From an uncultured Eubacteriales bacterium (GTDB lineage Bacteria; Bacillota; Clostridia; Oscillospirales; Acutalibacteraceae), in contig ONAS01000002.1 in NCBI GenBank assembly GCA_900315815.1, positions 1-64,000 on the forward strand: 64,000 bases of DNA, written 5' to 3'. Position 1 is the stretch's first letter, and each line of letters opens with the position of its first letter. The notes beneath the pieces were generated by a model, which was not told where the DNA came from, did no database searches, and saw nothing but the letters and a program-made list of their open reading frames with translations. Below, piece after piece: positions 1 through 8,327 of this stretch. The position numbers and the translations under genes are program-made.

Positions 1-1
1 T

Positions 2-283
2 ATCTGGGCATGTTCTTCGATTCTTCACCTTCCCAGGAGAGATCTGGTGGACGTTCTGCAGAGGCTGGTGGATACCGGCAACACCGTGATCGTCATCGAG
101 CACAATCTGGAGCTGATCAAGACCGCCGATCACATCATCGACCTCGGACCCGAGGGCGGCGATATGGGCGGTACGGTGGTCGTCGAGGGAACGCCCGAGG
201 AGGTCGCCGCGTGTGAGGCGTCCTATACGGGACAGTATCTGAAGCCCCTGCTGGAGAAAAACACAGAAGCAGCCGACGAATAA
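2..283 (+). CDS. uvrA: UvrA excinuclease ABC subunit A, C-terminal fragment
   Basis: Partial gene entering from the left edge. It encodes the last part of the second ATPase domain of UvrA, the damage-recognition ATPase of nucleotide excision repair. The motif [20 protein letters not shown], followed by EGGDMGG and EGTPEEV, is the standard UvrA C-terminus and includes the switch histidine (IEHN). The frame is open from base 2. However, the residues before [11 protein letters not shown] do not read as the expected DEPTTGLH segment, so the first 40 or so bases may be divergent or hold a base error. The gene ends at a TAA followed directly by a strong terminator. The family call is secure; only the first 40 bases are doubtful. 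Confidence 0.93.
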   Translation: MWACSSILHLPRRDLVDVLQRLVDTGNTVIVIEHNLELIKTADHIIDLGPEGGDMGGTVVVEGTPEEVAACEASYTGQYLKPLLEKNTEAADE

Positions 284-285
284 CA

Positions 286-318
286 AAAACGCTGAACGGT
301 CACCGTTCAGCGTTTTTT
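286..318 (+). terminator. Rho-independent terminator after uvrA
   Basis: A perfect 14-bp stem (286-299 with 303-316), three-base loop and T run. It starts 3 bases after the uvrA stop codon. The A-rich left flank means it could also work on the minus strand. Confidence 0.9.
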
Positions 319-466
319 GATGCTTGATGTTTTGCTTTTATCCGCGGCTGAAAGCCCGGCAGCACACAGCGTCCGATCTGTCCTTTGCCGGAGCGGGCGA
401 CCTCCGCCGCGCTCTGCGAGATCTTCCGCTGATATCTATTTTAATGTCTTGCATTGAATACCGGTA

Positions 467-991
467 TCAGAAATTCAGTTCATACAGGTTGAAGACGGGG
501 ATCTGCGGGATACCGCGGCGGATATCCTTTGTCCCCGCGTAGGTGAAGCCGTTTTTGACATACAGGGCGTTCGCGGGATGATTATCGGGAACGGTGTCGA
601 GGCGGATCGCCCGATAGCCGTTTTCCTTCGCGACGCGGATACACTCCCGCACCATCTGATTGCCGATGCCTCTGCGGGCATAGGCGGGACGTACCGCGAA
701 AAGATGCACGGTCAGATATTCGCCGCGTTCGAGGCTGACGCTCCATTCGCCGACCCCGTAATCGCCCTCGGGATCCTCGCCGAGCGCGACCGCGCCGACG
801 ATCTCATCGCCGTCCGTCAGGATGTACAGCTCGCCGTGATCGATCGCGTCGGAGAGCCCCTGCGCGGTAGGACGGTCGTCGTCCCATTTCGGATAGTTGA
901 CGGTCGCTTCCAGATGCTTGACCACCTCGCGGTAAAAGCCAAATACCTGCTGCAGCTGTGTTTTCCTGCATCGTGTAAAAATCATATCCAT
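467..991 (-). CDS. GNAT family N-acetyltransferase
   Basis: A 174-residue single-domain acetyltransferase that would use acetyl-CoA to acetylate an amine on an unknown substrate in the cytoplasm. The acetyl-CoA binding motif A is visible as VHLFAVRPAYARRGIGNQMV (the RRGIG loop, about residues 113-122). A motif B-like end follows (LDTVPDNHPANALYVKNGF), typical of GNATs that act on small molecules. The length fits the family. A GAGG ribosome binding site precedes the ATG. It stands alone between the uvrA terminator and the divergently oriented DUF1846 gene, so the context gives no hint of the substrate. Fold confidence is high; specificity is unknown. Confidence 0.88.
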   Translation of the reverse strand: MDMIFTRCRKTQLQQVFGFYREVVKHLEATVNYPKWDDDRPTAQGLSDAIDHGELYILTDGDEIVGAVALGEDPEGDYGVGEWSVSLERGEYLTVHLFAVRPAYARRGIGNQMVRECIRVAKENGYRAIRLDTVPDNHPANALYVKNGFTYAGTKDIRRGIPQIPVFNLYELNF

Positions 992-1171
992 AAACCTCGG
1001 TACCCTTGATTCAAGCTTACCCGATTATACCATTTGTCCTGCGGCTTGTCCATGAATCCCGTGAAGTTTTCGGTAAAATTTTCGCAATTTTCTTTACGGT
1101 ATTTATATCCGGCGAAATTTGTGATATAACCAATAATGTATTTGTATGTCAGAATGCAGGAGGGTTAAGGA

Positions 1172-2653
1172 ATGAAAATCGGTTTTGACAATGAAAAATA
1201 CCTGAATATGCAGAGCCAGCATATCCGCGACCGTATCGCTCAGTTCGGCGGCAAGCTGTATCTGGAATTCGGCGGCAAGCTCTTTGACGACTACCACGCG
1301 TCGCGCGTGCTGCCGGGCTTCAAGCCCGATTCCAAGCTGCAGATGCTCATGCAGCTCAAGGACGAGGCGGAGATCGTCATCGTCATCAGCGCCGACGACA
1401 TCGAGAAAAACAAGGTGCGCGGCGATTTGGGCATCACCTACGATCTCGACGTCATGCGTCTGATCGACGTGTTCTCCAAGCGCGGGCTGTATGTCGGCAG
1501 TGTCGTGCTGACACGCTTTGCGGAGCAGCCGGACGCCATGAAATTTCAGAAGAAGCTCGAGGAAAACGGCATCAGGGTCTACCACCACTTCTCCATCCCC
1601 AACTATCCCTCCGATATCGATCTGATCGTCAGCGACAACGGCTACGGCAAAAACGACTATGTAGAGACCTCCCGCCGTCTGGTGGTCATCACCGCGCCGG
1701 GCCCCGGCTCGGGCAAGATGGCGGTATGCCTGAGCCAGCTGTATCATGAGAACAAGCGCGGCATCCAGGCGGGCTACGCGAAATTCGAGACCTTCCCGAT
1801 CTGGAACCTGCCGCTCAAGCATCCGGTCAACGTCGCCTATGAAGCGGCGACCGCCGATCTCAACGACGTCAATATGATCGACCCCTTCCATCTGGAGGCG
1901 TACGGCGAAACGACCGTCAACTATAACCGCGACATCGAGATCTTCCCGGTGCTCGACACCATGTTCGAGTCCATCCTCGGCGAGTCCCCCTACAAATCCC
2001 CGACCGACATGGGCGTCAATATGGCGGGCAACTGCATCATCGACGATGAAGTGACCTGCGCCGCCGCCAATCAGGAGATCATCCGCCGCTACTACGACGC
2101 GATGTGCAACCACACCAAGGGCAACGGCTCCCCCGACGAGGCGTACAAGATTGGTCTGCTGATGAAGCAGAACAAGCTGACCGCCGCCGACCGTGTCGTC
2201 ATCGCGCCTGCGCTGGCGCTGGCGGAACAGACCGGCGCGCCCGCCGCCGCGCTGGAACTGAGCGACGGCAGGATCATCACCGGCAAAACCACCGATCTGC
2301 TCGGCGCCTGCTCGGCGATGCTGCTGAACGCCCTGAAGACCCTCGGCGATATCCCTAAGAAGGTCGACCTGATCGACCCGGCGGTCATCGAGCCGATCCA
2401 GAAGCTCAAGGTCGAGAATTTCGGCTCCGAAAACCCGCGTCTGCATACCGACGAGGTACTGATCGCCCTGTCGATCTCCGCGGTCACCAATCCCACCGCG
2501 CGGCTTGCGATGCAGCAGCTCGAAAAGCTCCGCGACACCGAGGCGCACGCGACGGTCATCCTGTCCGAGACCGATACCCGCACCCTCAAAAAGCTCGGCA
2601 TCCGCTTCACCACGGAGCCGCACTACGAAACCAAGAAACTGTACCAGAAATAA
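1172..2653 (+). CDS. DUF1846 (UPF0371) family protein
   Basis: A 493-residue cytoplasmic protein of the DUF1846 family. This family is widespread in Firmicutes; structures exist, but I recall no settled biochemical function. Family hallmarks are the start MKIGFDNEKYLNMQSQHIRD, the segment GGKLYLEFGGKLFDDYHASR, and a P-loop-like stretch ITAPGPGSGKMAVCLSQLYH near residue 175. The last suggests nucleotide or phosphate binding. The full length is close to the family norm. An AGGAGG ribosome binding site lies about 9 bases before the ATG. It is monocistronic: the region after it holds only a GC-rich hairpin and the gap promoter. The family call is firm; the function is left open. Confidence 0.9.
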   Translation: MKIGFDNEKYLNMQSQHIRDRIAQFGGKLYLEFGGKLFDDYHASRVLPGFKPDSKLQMLMQLKDEAEIVIVISADDIEKNKVRGDLGITYDLDVMRLIDVFSKRGLYVGSVVLTRFAEQPDAMKFQKKLEENGIRVYHHFSIPNYPSDIDLIVSDNGYGKNDYVETSRRLVVITAPGPGSGKMAVCLSQLYHENKRGIQAGYAKFETFPIWNLPLKHPVNVAYEAATADLNDVNMIDPFHLEAYGETTVNYNRDIEIFPVLDTMFESILGESPYKSPTDMGVNMAGNCIIDDEVTCAAANQEIIRRYYDAMCNHTKGNGSPDEAYKIGLLMKQNKLTAADRVVIAPALALAEQTGAPAAALELSDGRIITGKTTDLLGACSAMLLNALKTLGDIPKKVDLIDPAVIEPIQKLKVENFGSENPRLHTDEVLIALSISAVTNPTARLAMQQLEKLRDTEAHATVILSETDTRTLKKLGIRFTTEPHYETKKLYQK

Positions 2654-2656
2654 CGC

Positions 2657-2685
2657 GGTCGCCTCTCGTTTTGCGGGAGGCGATC
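2657..2685 (+). terminator. Possible weak terminator hairpin after the DUF1846 gene
   Basis: A 9-bp stem (2657-2665 with 2677-2685, one G-U pair) lies just after the stop codon. No T run follows, so it may instead be a processing or stabilising hairpin. Confidence 0.35.
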
Positions 2686-2803
2686 CTTGCGTATCATATG
2701 TCGTTTTTGAGCGAATTTGAGCGGCTTTTCGGCGGGGTAGGACAAATTACCTAAATGCGGCAAAAAATTTCGCTTTTCTATTAACATATTTTTCAATTAC
2801 ACC

Positions 2804-2832
2804 TTGATTTAATTACAGTTTTGTAGTAAAAT
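2804..2832 (+). promoter_or_regulatory. Sigma-A promoter of gap
   Basis: TTGATT (2804-2809), 17-bp spacer and TAAAAT (2827-2832). The predicted start of transcription, near 2839-2840, falls at the left end of the palindrome at 2840-2856. The surrounding 100 bases are very AT-rich compared with the genes on either side. Confidence 0.75.
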
Positions 2833-2839
2833 ATCCATG

Positions 2840-2856
2840 ATGTAACTAAATTACAT
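2840..2856. promoter_or_regulatory. Palindromic operator candidate at the gap transcription start
   Basis: ATGTAA-N5-TTACAT is a perfect inverted repeat centred a few bases downstream of the predicted +1. This is a classic repressor position. It does not match the CggR, Rex or CcpA sites I know, so the regulator is not named. It lies in a 5' UTR of about 45 bases. Confidence 0.5.
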
Positions 2857-2883
2857 TTAATTAAATGATAGGAGGAATTTTCT

Positions 2884-3912
2884 ATGTCAGTTAAAGTTGC
2901 AATCAACGGCTTTGGTCGTATCGGTCGTCTGGCTTTCCGTCAGATGTTCGGCGCAGAGGGTTATGAGGTTGTTGCGATCAACGATCTTACCAACCCCGAT
3001 ATGCTTGCAAACCTTCTGAAGTATGATACTGCTCAGAAAGGCTACTGCGGCGTTATCGGCGAGAACCTGCACACTGTTGAGGCCGGTGAGAACTCCATTA
3101 TCGTCGACGGTAAGGAAATCACCATTTATGCCGAGGCAGACGCGTCCAAGCTCCCCTGGGGCGAGATCGGCGTTGACGTCGTTCTCGAGTGCACCGGCTT
3201 CTACTGCTCCAAGGAGAAGTCCATGGCTCACATCAACGCCGGCGCTAAGAAGGTCGTTATCTCTGCTCCCGCAGGCAAAGACCTCAAGACCATCGTATTC
3301 AGCGTAAACGAGGGCACCCTCACCGCTGACGATCAGATCATCTCCGCGGCTTCCTGCACCACCAACTGCCTGGCTCCGATGGCGGATACCCTCAACAAGT
3401 ATGCTCCCATCCAGACCGGTATCATGTGCACCGTTCACGCCTACACCGGCGACCAGATGATCCTGGACGGCCCCCACAGAAAGGGCGACAAGAGAAGAGC
3501 CCGCGCAGGCGCCTGCAACATCGTTCCCAACTCCACCGGCGCTGCCAAGGCGATCGGCCTGGTCATCCCCGAGCTGAACGGCAAGCTCATCGGCGCTGCT
3601 CAGCGTGTTCCGGTATGCACCGGCTCCACCACCATCCTGACCGCTGTTGTCAAGGGTGACGACGTAACCGTAGAGGGCATCAACGCCGCTATGAAGGCTG
3701 CCGCTTCCGACAGCTTCGGTTACAACGAGGATCCGATCGTTTCTTCCGATGTTATCGGTATGAGATTCGGCTCCCTGTTCGACGCTACCCAGACCATGGT
3801 ATCTCCCATCGGCGACGGTCTGTATGAGGTTCAGGTCGTATCCTGGTACGACAACGAGAACTCTTACACCTCTCAGATGGTAAGAACAATCAAGTATTTT
3901 GCTGAGCTGTAA
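2884..3912 (+). CDS. gap: Glyceraldehyde-3-phosphate dehydrogenase, type I
   Basis: The glycolytic enzyme that oxidises glyceraldehyde-3-phosphate with NAD+ and phosphate to 1,3-bisphosphoglycerate in the cytoplasm. The 342-residue sequence has the Rossmann motif GFGRIGR (residues 9-15), the catalytic motif [12 protein letters not shown] with Cys158, and the C-terminal [15 protein letters not shown] segment. The length fits the tetrameric GapA class. A GGAGG ribosome binding site lies 8 bases before the ATG. Base use in the wobble position differs from that of its neighbours (frequent GTT and GCT), as expected for a very highly expressed gene. It is monocistronic, with a strong promoter, a palindromic operator candidate and a terminator. 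Confidence 0.98.
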   Translation: MSVKVAINGFGRIGRLAFRQMFGAEGYEVVAINDLTNPDMLANLLKYDTAQKGYCGVIGENLHTVEAGENSIIVDGKEITIYAEADASKLPWGEIGVDVVLECTGFYCSKEKSMAHINAGAKKVVISAPAGKDLKTIVFSVNEGTLTADDQIISAASCTTNCLAPMADTLNKYAPIQTGIMCTVHAYTGDQMILDGPHRKGDKRRARAGACNIVPNSTGAAKAIGLVIPELNGKLIGAAQRVPVCTGSTTILTAVVKGDDVTVEGINAAMKAAASDSFGYNEDPIVSSDVIGMRFGSLFDATQTMVSPIGDGLYEVQVVSWYDNENSYTSQMVRTIKYFAEL

Positions 3913-4010
3913 GTAACGCTTTACAACTCAGTTACCGACGATAGGGACAAGCCCTGATTGAGAATCCGGCTTTCACGGCGCGACCCTATCAAGGTTCAAC
4001 AAGCAGAACG

Positions 4011-4038
4011 CGGCTGTGCTCACGCACAGCCGTTTTTT
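4011..4038 (+). terminator. Rho-independent terminator of gap
   Basis: A perfect 9-bp GC-rich stem (4011-4019 with 4024-4032), TCAC loop and a T6 run. It lies about 100 bases past the gap stop codon. Confidence 0.9.
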
Positions 4039-4110
4039 GCTGTCTGCGGACGTCCGGGCGGTTTAGCGCTGTGATATAGTAAAGTTTTTAAGTAATAAAA
4101 CAGGAATTTA

Positions 4111-4139
4111 TTGACAAAAGAATTCTGTTATTGTATAAT
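4111..4139 (+). promoter_or_regulatory. Consensus sigma-A promoter of the amino-acid ABC operon
   Basis: A perfect TTGACA (4111-4116), 17-bp spacer and perfect TATAAT (4134-4139). The gene starts about 60 bases downstream of the predicted +1, after an AGGAG ribosome binding site. Confidence 0.92.
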
Positions 4140-4207
4140 TGTCAAAGTTGCTGTTATTCGTTTTTTCGCATGGATAACAGGAAAAATTAAAATGAGGAGA
4201 ATTCTGA

Positions 4208-4981
4208 ATGAAAAAAGTATTAGCACTTGTTCTGGCAGTTGCGATGATCGCTTCCGCTCTGGTACTCACCGGCTGCGGCAAGGACGGCGGCAAGGACGGC
4301 GGTAAAGACAGTGAAAAGACCTACATCATCTATTCCGATAACGCGTTCGCTCCGTTCGAGTATCTCGATACCGATACCAACGAGTATGTCGGCGTTGATA
4401 TGGAGATCATGAAGGCGGTTGCCGAGGATCAGGGCATCAAGTATGAGATGCACAACGAAGGCTTTGACCCCGCTATGGGCGCTGTTCAGGCAGGTCAGGC
4501 AGACGGCATGATCGCCGGCATGTCCATCAAGGAAGAGCGCAAGAAGACCTTTGATTTCTCTGAGCCTTATTTCGAGGACGGTCAGGTATTCGTCGGCAAG
4601 AAGGGTACCACCATGGAAGACCTCAAGGGCAAGACCGTTGCGGCTAAGACCTCTACCGTCGGCGGTGAGTATGCCGAGTCCGTCAAGGATCAGTACGGCT
4701 TCACCATCAACTACTATGAGGGTTCCGACAACATGTATCAGGCAGTTCTCGCCGGAACCGACGTCGCTTGTGTAGAGGACTTCTCTGTTATCGGTTACGC
4801 GATCAAGAGCGGTAAGGTCGATCTGGAAATGATCACCACTGAGCCCGCAAACGTTCTCGGCTACGGCTTTGCGGTCAAGAAGGGCGAGAACGCTGAGCTC
4901 CTCGAGAAGTTCAACGCCGGCCTCAAGGCTATCAAGGACAACGGCAAGCTCAAGGAGATCCTTGCGAAGTACGGTTATTAA
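4208..4981 (+). CDS. Polar amino-acid ABC transporter, substrate-binding lipoprotein
   Basis: The extracellular ligand-binding component of a family 3 (polar amino acid) ABC importer, anchored to the membrane by lipid. The first 23 residues form a lipoprotein signal peptide ending in LTGC (lipidated Cys23), followed by a Gly/Lys/Asp-rich linker. The mature domain opens with YIIYSDNAFAPFEYLD and carries the family signature GVDMEIMKAVAEDQGI. The length (257 residues) is typical. It leads a three-gene operon with a permease and an ATPase; a hairpin separates it from the permease. The ligand (for example glutamine, cystine or a basic amino acid) cannot be read from the sequence. Confidence 0.93.
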   Translation: MKKVLALVLAVAMIASALVLTGCGKDGGKDGGKDSEKTYIIYSDNAFAPFEYLDTDTNEYVGVDMEIMKAVAEDQGIKYEMHNEGFDPAMGAVQAGQADGMIAGMSIKEERKKTFDFSEPYFEDGQVFVGKKGTTMEDLKGKTVAAKTSTVGGEYAESVKDQYGFTINYYEGSDNMYQAVLAGTDVACVEDFSVIGYAIKSGKVDLEMITTEPANVLGYGFAVKKGENAELLEKFNAGLKAIKDNGKLKEILAKYGY

Positions 4982-5043
4982 TTCCGGTTTATCCACTTAC
5001 CACGTTGTCCGCATCAACGGACAGTAAAAGTTGAAATCTTTTG

Positions 5044-5074
5044 TTCGGCACGGTAAGTTTCTTATCGTGCCGAA
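5044..5074 (+). promoter_or_regulatory. Intercistronic hairpin between binding protein and permease
   Basis: A 14-bp stem (5044-5057 with 5061-5074, one G-U pair) with a three-base loop and only a weak T run. This placement often protects the upstream message or partly terminates, giving more binding protein than permease. Confidence 0.65.
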
Positions 5075-5097
5075 TTTATGTAAGGCAGTTGTAGATT

Positions 5098-5781
5098 ATG
5101 GATTTTAGCAGAGTTTTTAACGAAGCGATGCCCCTGTTATGGGATGGCTTGAAGATCACGGCTTTCGTATCGATCGTTTCGATCGCCATCGGTATGGTCA
5201 TCGGACTGGTGATCTGTCTGATGAAGATGTCGAAGTTCATTGTCCCCAGAGCGATCGCGGGCATCTATATCTGGATCATCCGCGGCACGCCGATGCTGGT
5301 TCAGGCGTTCATCGTCTTTTACGGCGTTCCGCTTCTTATCCAGATGTTCACACCGTTCCGTATGGACGCGACCACCGCGGGCATCATCACCCTGTCGCTG
5401 AACGCGGGCGCTTACCTCGCCGAGATCTATCGCGGCGGCATCATGGCGGTGCCGAAGGGTCAGAGTGAGGCGGCAAGATCGCTGGGTCTTTCCAAGACGC
5501 AGACGATGTGGAAGGTCGTTCTTCCCCAGGCGTTCAAGTTTTCCATTCCCTCTCTGGTCAACCAGTTCATCATCACCATCAAGGATACCTCTATCCTCGC
5601 GATGATCGGTTTGCCCGAGATCGTCAACAAGGCGAAAACCTATGTCGGCAGTACCTATGTGTACTTCGAGACCTACATGGTCGTCGCCGTGATGTATCTG
5701 GCGATCATCTCCGTATTGATGCTCATCTCCAACTACATCGAAAAGAAATTAAAGTATGAAGGGAAGAAGAAACGCTCGTGA
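5098..5781 (+). CDS. Polar amino-acid ABC transporter, permease
   Basis: A 227-residue inner-membrane permease of the HisMQ/GlnP type. It forms the channel of the importer whose binding protein and ATPase flank it. Several hydrophobic segments are visible, the first around residues 15-40 ([20 protein letters not shown]). The conserved cytoplasmic EAA loop that docks on the ATPase reads [20 protein letters not shown] (about residues 124-143), and an IIRGTP motif lies near residue 60. The gene begins 116 bases after the binding protein, and its TGA overlaps the GTG start of the ATPase gene (GTGA), which points to coupled translation. Confidence 0.93.
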   Translation: MDFSRVFNEAMPLLWDGLKITAFVSIVSIAIGMVIGLVICLMKMSKFIVPRAIAGIYIWIIRGTPMLVQAFIVFYGVPLLIQMFTPFRMDATTAGIITLSLNAGAYLAEIYRGGIMAVPKGQSEAARSLGLSKTQTMWKVVLPQAFKFSIPSLVNQFIITIKDTSILAMIGLPEIVNKAKTYVGSTYVYFETYMVVAVMYLAIISVLMLISNYIEKKLKYEGKKKRS

Positions 5782-6527
5782 CGAATATCAATAAGAACAA
5801 CGAAAAGGTTGTTGTAACGAACCTTCATAAATACTTTGACCATATCGAGGTGCTGACCGGCATCGACGCGACCATCTATGAGGGCGAGGTCGTCTGTGTC
5901 ATCGGTCCCTCCGGCTCCGGCAAATCCACCTTTCTGCGCTGTCTGAACAAGCTGGAGGACGCGACGAGCGGCGAGATCATCATCGACGGCTATGACATCA
6001 CCGACAAAAAGGTGAACATCAACAAGGTGCGCGAGAATATCGGCATGGTGTTCCAGCAGTTCAACCTGTTCCAGAACATGAACGTGCTGAAAAACATCAT
6101 GATGGCGCCCGTGTCGCTCAAGAAGATGACCAAGGAGGAAGCCGAGAAAAAGGCGAGAGAGCTGCTTGAGCGCGTCGGTCTTGCCGACAAGGCGGGGTCC
6201 TTCCCGGGCGAGCTTTCCGGCGGTCAGCAGCAGCGTGTGGCGATCGCCCGCGCACTCGCGATGAATCCCGACATCATGCTCTTCGACGAGCCTACCTCCG
6301 CGCTCGACCCCGAAATGGTCGGCGAGGTACTGGACGTCATGAAGGAGCTTGCCGCCGAGGGCATGACGATGATCGTCGTCACCCACGAGATGGGCTTTGC
6401 CCGCGAGGTCGCCGACCGTGTACTGTTCATGGCGGACGGCGTGATCATGGAGCAGGGCACCCCCGAGGATGTTTTCGGCAATCCGCAGAACCCGCGCACG
6501 CAGGACTTCCTCAGCAAGGTTTTATAA
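5778..6527 (+). CDS. Polar amino-acid ABC transporter, ATP-binding protein
   Basis: The 249-residue ATPase that powers the importer, closest in kind to GlnQ/ArtP. It has Walker A GPSGSGKS (residues 43-50), Q-loop FQQFNLF, signature LSGGQQQR, Walker [14 protein letters not shown] and the switch histidine in VVTHEM. The start is a GTG at 5778 that overlaps the permease stop by four bases. A downstream hairpin and T run end the operon. The family is certain; the substrate depends on the binding protein and is not known. Confidence 0.95.
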   Translation: MTNINKNNEKVVVTNLHKYFDHIEVLTGIDATIYEGEVVCVIGPSGSGKSTFLRCLNKLEDATSGEIIIDGYDITDKKVNINKVRENIGMVFQQFNLFQNMNVLKNIMMAPVSLKKMTKEEAEKKARELLERVGLADKAGSFPGELSGGQQQRVAIARALAMNPDIMLFDEPTSALDPEMVGEVLDVMKELAAEGMTMIVVTHEMGFAREVADRVLFMADGVIMEQGTPEDVFGNPQNPRTQDFLSKVL

Positions 6528-6552
6528 TTCTCTATCAGAATAAATAATCAGG

Positions 6553-6579
6553 AAAGGCAGGAGAGATCCTGCCTTTTTT
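6553..6579 (+). terminator. Rho-independent terminator of the amino-acid ABC operon
   Basis: A 10-bp stem (6553-6562 with 6567-6576) with a GAGA loop and a T6 run, 26 bases past the stop codon. Confidence 0.92.
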
Positions 6580-6719
6580 GTTTGACAGGAAATGACAGCA
6601 AACAGGATCATCCTTTCATCCGCTCTGTATGATCATCAGCTATCGTATGACTGCTTTTGCCGAAGCGATCATCGGTGACGGCTGTGCGAAACGCACGCAG
6701 AGCGCGTTTTTTTGGCGCC

Positions 6720-6747
6720 TGAAACGTCTGCAGTCAAAGATCCGTCA
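6720..6747 (+). promoter_or_regulatory. Candidate ECF-type (autoregulatory) promoter
   Basis: TGAAAC (6720-6725), a 17-bp spacer and CGTCA (6743-6747) resemble the AAC/CGTC signature of many Bacillus-type ECF promoters. It lies about 75 bases before the ECF sigma gene, which fits positive autoregulation. The motif is short, so confidence is moderate. Confidence 0.45.
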
Positions 6748-6821
6748 TAATGATAGAATCATTTTAGCACGGTGAAACAATTCGGCGTTTTCGTGCATGT
6801 ATATAGTGAAGGGGGGAGAAC

Positions 6822-7310
6822 ATGGCGGATAAAATGTATTCCGGACTGACATTTGAAGAAGCCGTGCAAAAGTATGCCTCCTGTGTCCGCTCCGCGTGCG
6901 TGATGCGGCTCGGCAGCGAACATGACGCTGACGACTGCTTCCAGAACACCTTCCTCAAGCTCTATACCGCCGCTCCCGACTTCAACGAGGAAGAACATCT
7001 CAAAGCGTGGCTGCTGCGCGTCGCGATCAACGAATGCAGGCAATTGATCCGCTATAACCGCCGCACCGTCCCCCTCGACAGCGTTGGTCATCTGACGCTG
7101 CCGCCGACCGAGGACGCGCGTGACATCTCATGGGCGATCCTGCGGCTGGAGCCGAAGTACCGCGAGGTGCTGTATCTGTACTACGCCGAGGGCTACTCGA
7201 CTGAGGAGATCGCGCGGATCCTCAACAAAAACCACAGCACCGTCCGCACGATGATGCGCCGCGGTCGTGAAAAACTAAAAACGATTTACGGAGGTGACGA
7301 GAATGAATGA
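6822..7310 (+). CDS. ECF (sigma-70 family) RNA polymerase sigma factor
   Basis: A 162-residue sigma factor with only regions 2 and 4, as in extracytoplasmic-function sigmas. It would direct RNA polymerase to a small regulon after release from a membrane partner. Region 2 carries the ADDCFQNTFLKLY core-binding helix (residues 37-49) and LKAWLLRVAINECRQLIR. Region 4 carries the helix-turn-helix STEEIARILNKNHSTVRTMM with RRGREKL. A GGGG-rich ribosome binding site precedes the ATG. The gene overlaps the next one, a membrane anti-sigma-like protein, by 8 bases, the usual sigma/anti-sigma arrangement. Its region 4 closely resembles the partial sigma gene at the right end of the window. Confidence 0.93.
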   Translation: MADKMYSGLTFEEAVQKYASCVRSACVMRLGSEHDADDCFQNTFLKLYTAAPDFNEEEHLKAWLLRVAINECRQLIRYNRRTVPLDSVGHLTLPPTEDARDISWAILRLEPKYREVLYLYYAEGYSTEEIARILNKNHSTVRTMMRRGREKLKTIYGGDENE

Positions 7311-8286
7311 GTTTAACTGCAATTCATTGAAGAACCTCCCCGTTCCGGAGAAGCTGATACAAAAGGCGCTGGCGATCCCCGAGACCGCCGAAAAAGCCCC
7401 CGCCGTTCTGCCGCGGTACCGACGGGGCAGGATGACGGCGACAGCGGCGAGCATCGTGCTGGTCACTGTGCTGGGCATCTCGCTATATTTCTTATTCGGA
7501 AATATAGATCCGCCTGTCGAGCCATCCGTCACCCCCGCGCGGGAGTCGGTCTCCGATACCGCTCCCGATGAAACCGCGAAGAATACCGCACCGCCGCTGA
7601 CGGTCAAGCCGTCCGACGGGGTTTCCTCGGCGACTGACGGAACACAGAAGCCCTCTCAGCCCGCCGTACCGCCCTCAGCGCAGACCGCGACCGACAGCGC
7701 GGGCAGGATCGTGAGCGCACCCCCGACAGGCGCGCCTGAAATCACTCCCACCGAGGCGCGGCGATCCGCCCCGACAAAACAGCCGGGCACTGCGCAAAAA
7801 CAGGAACCGACGCAAAAGCCGGGACCGACCCGGCTCGCGACAGAGAATCCGGTCACACCGACGTCGCAGCCGATCACTCACCCGCCGACCGAAGCGCTGC
7901 TGCCGACCGTTGAGCCTGCCATCGTCACAGAACCGGAATGGGAGCAGCCGTCGCCGACGGAGCCGGCACATGAGCCTCAAAGCGCCGCGACGCAGCCGCC
8001 TGTCGATACGGTCCTGACCTTTCGCAGTACGATCCGCGTGCGCGACCCTCAGTACAGCGGAAAGGTCTATTGCAGGATCTACGATCGGAATGCCCGCGCA
8101 GCGCTGGGCGATCCGGATCGCTTTGCAGACTCACACAGAGCAGAATACACGCTGAACGGCAATGCCATGACCGCCGTCTATCGCCCCTCGGAGCACGGGA
8201 TCAGCGTCCCGCCCGGGAGCTACGCCGTCTCCTTTTACGACGAGAGCGGCGACATATTCATCGGTTGGTATGAAACCGTCCGTTAG
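7303..8286 (+). CDS. Membrane-anchored anti-sigma-like protein with Pro/Thr-rich stalk
   Basis: A 327-residue protein that I recognise only by architecture. It has a short cytoplasmic part (residues 1-45), one membrane helix (TATAASIVLVTVLGISLYFL, about 46-66), a long Pro/Thr/Ser-rich outside stalk (about 70-230), and a C-terminal domain of about 100 residues starting TVLTFRSTIRVRDPQYSG. The ATG at 7303 is chosen over the in-frame GTG at 7294 because GGAGG lies 8 bases before it. It overlaps the ECF sigma gene, so it is probably the partner that holds the sigma at the membrane. The extracellular domain may sense a ligand. No enzymatic motif was seen. Confidence 0.7.
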   Translation: MNEFNCNSLKNLPVPEKLIQKALAIPETAEKAPAVLPRYRRGRMTATAASIVLVTVLGISLYFLFGNIDPPVEPSVTPARESVSDTAPDETAKNTAPPLTVKPSDGVSSATDGTQKPSQPAVPPSAQTATDSAGRIVSAPPTGAPEITPTEARRSAPTKQPGTAQKQEPTQKPGPTRLATENPVTPTSQPITHPPTEALLPTVEPAIVTEPEWEQPSPTEPAHEPQSAATQPPVDTVLTFRSTIRVRDPQYSGKVYCRIYDRNARAALGDPDRFADSHRAEYTLNGNAMTAVYRPSEHGISVPPGSYAVSFYDESGDIFIGWYETVR

Positions 8287-8327
8287 CGCCCGACAGCCGT
8301 GAGATGAATCATAAAGGAGGAAGAACC

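Noticed and set aside
1103..2623. Long open frame (about 500 codons) antisense to the DUF1846 gene
   Set aside because: It mirrors a clear conserved gene; high third-position GC keeps the complementary frame open. The translation is Asp/Val/Gly/Arg-rich without any family signature.
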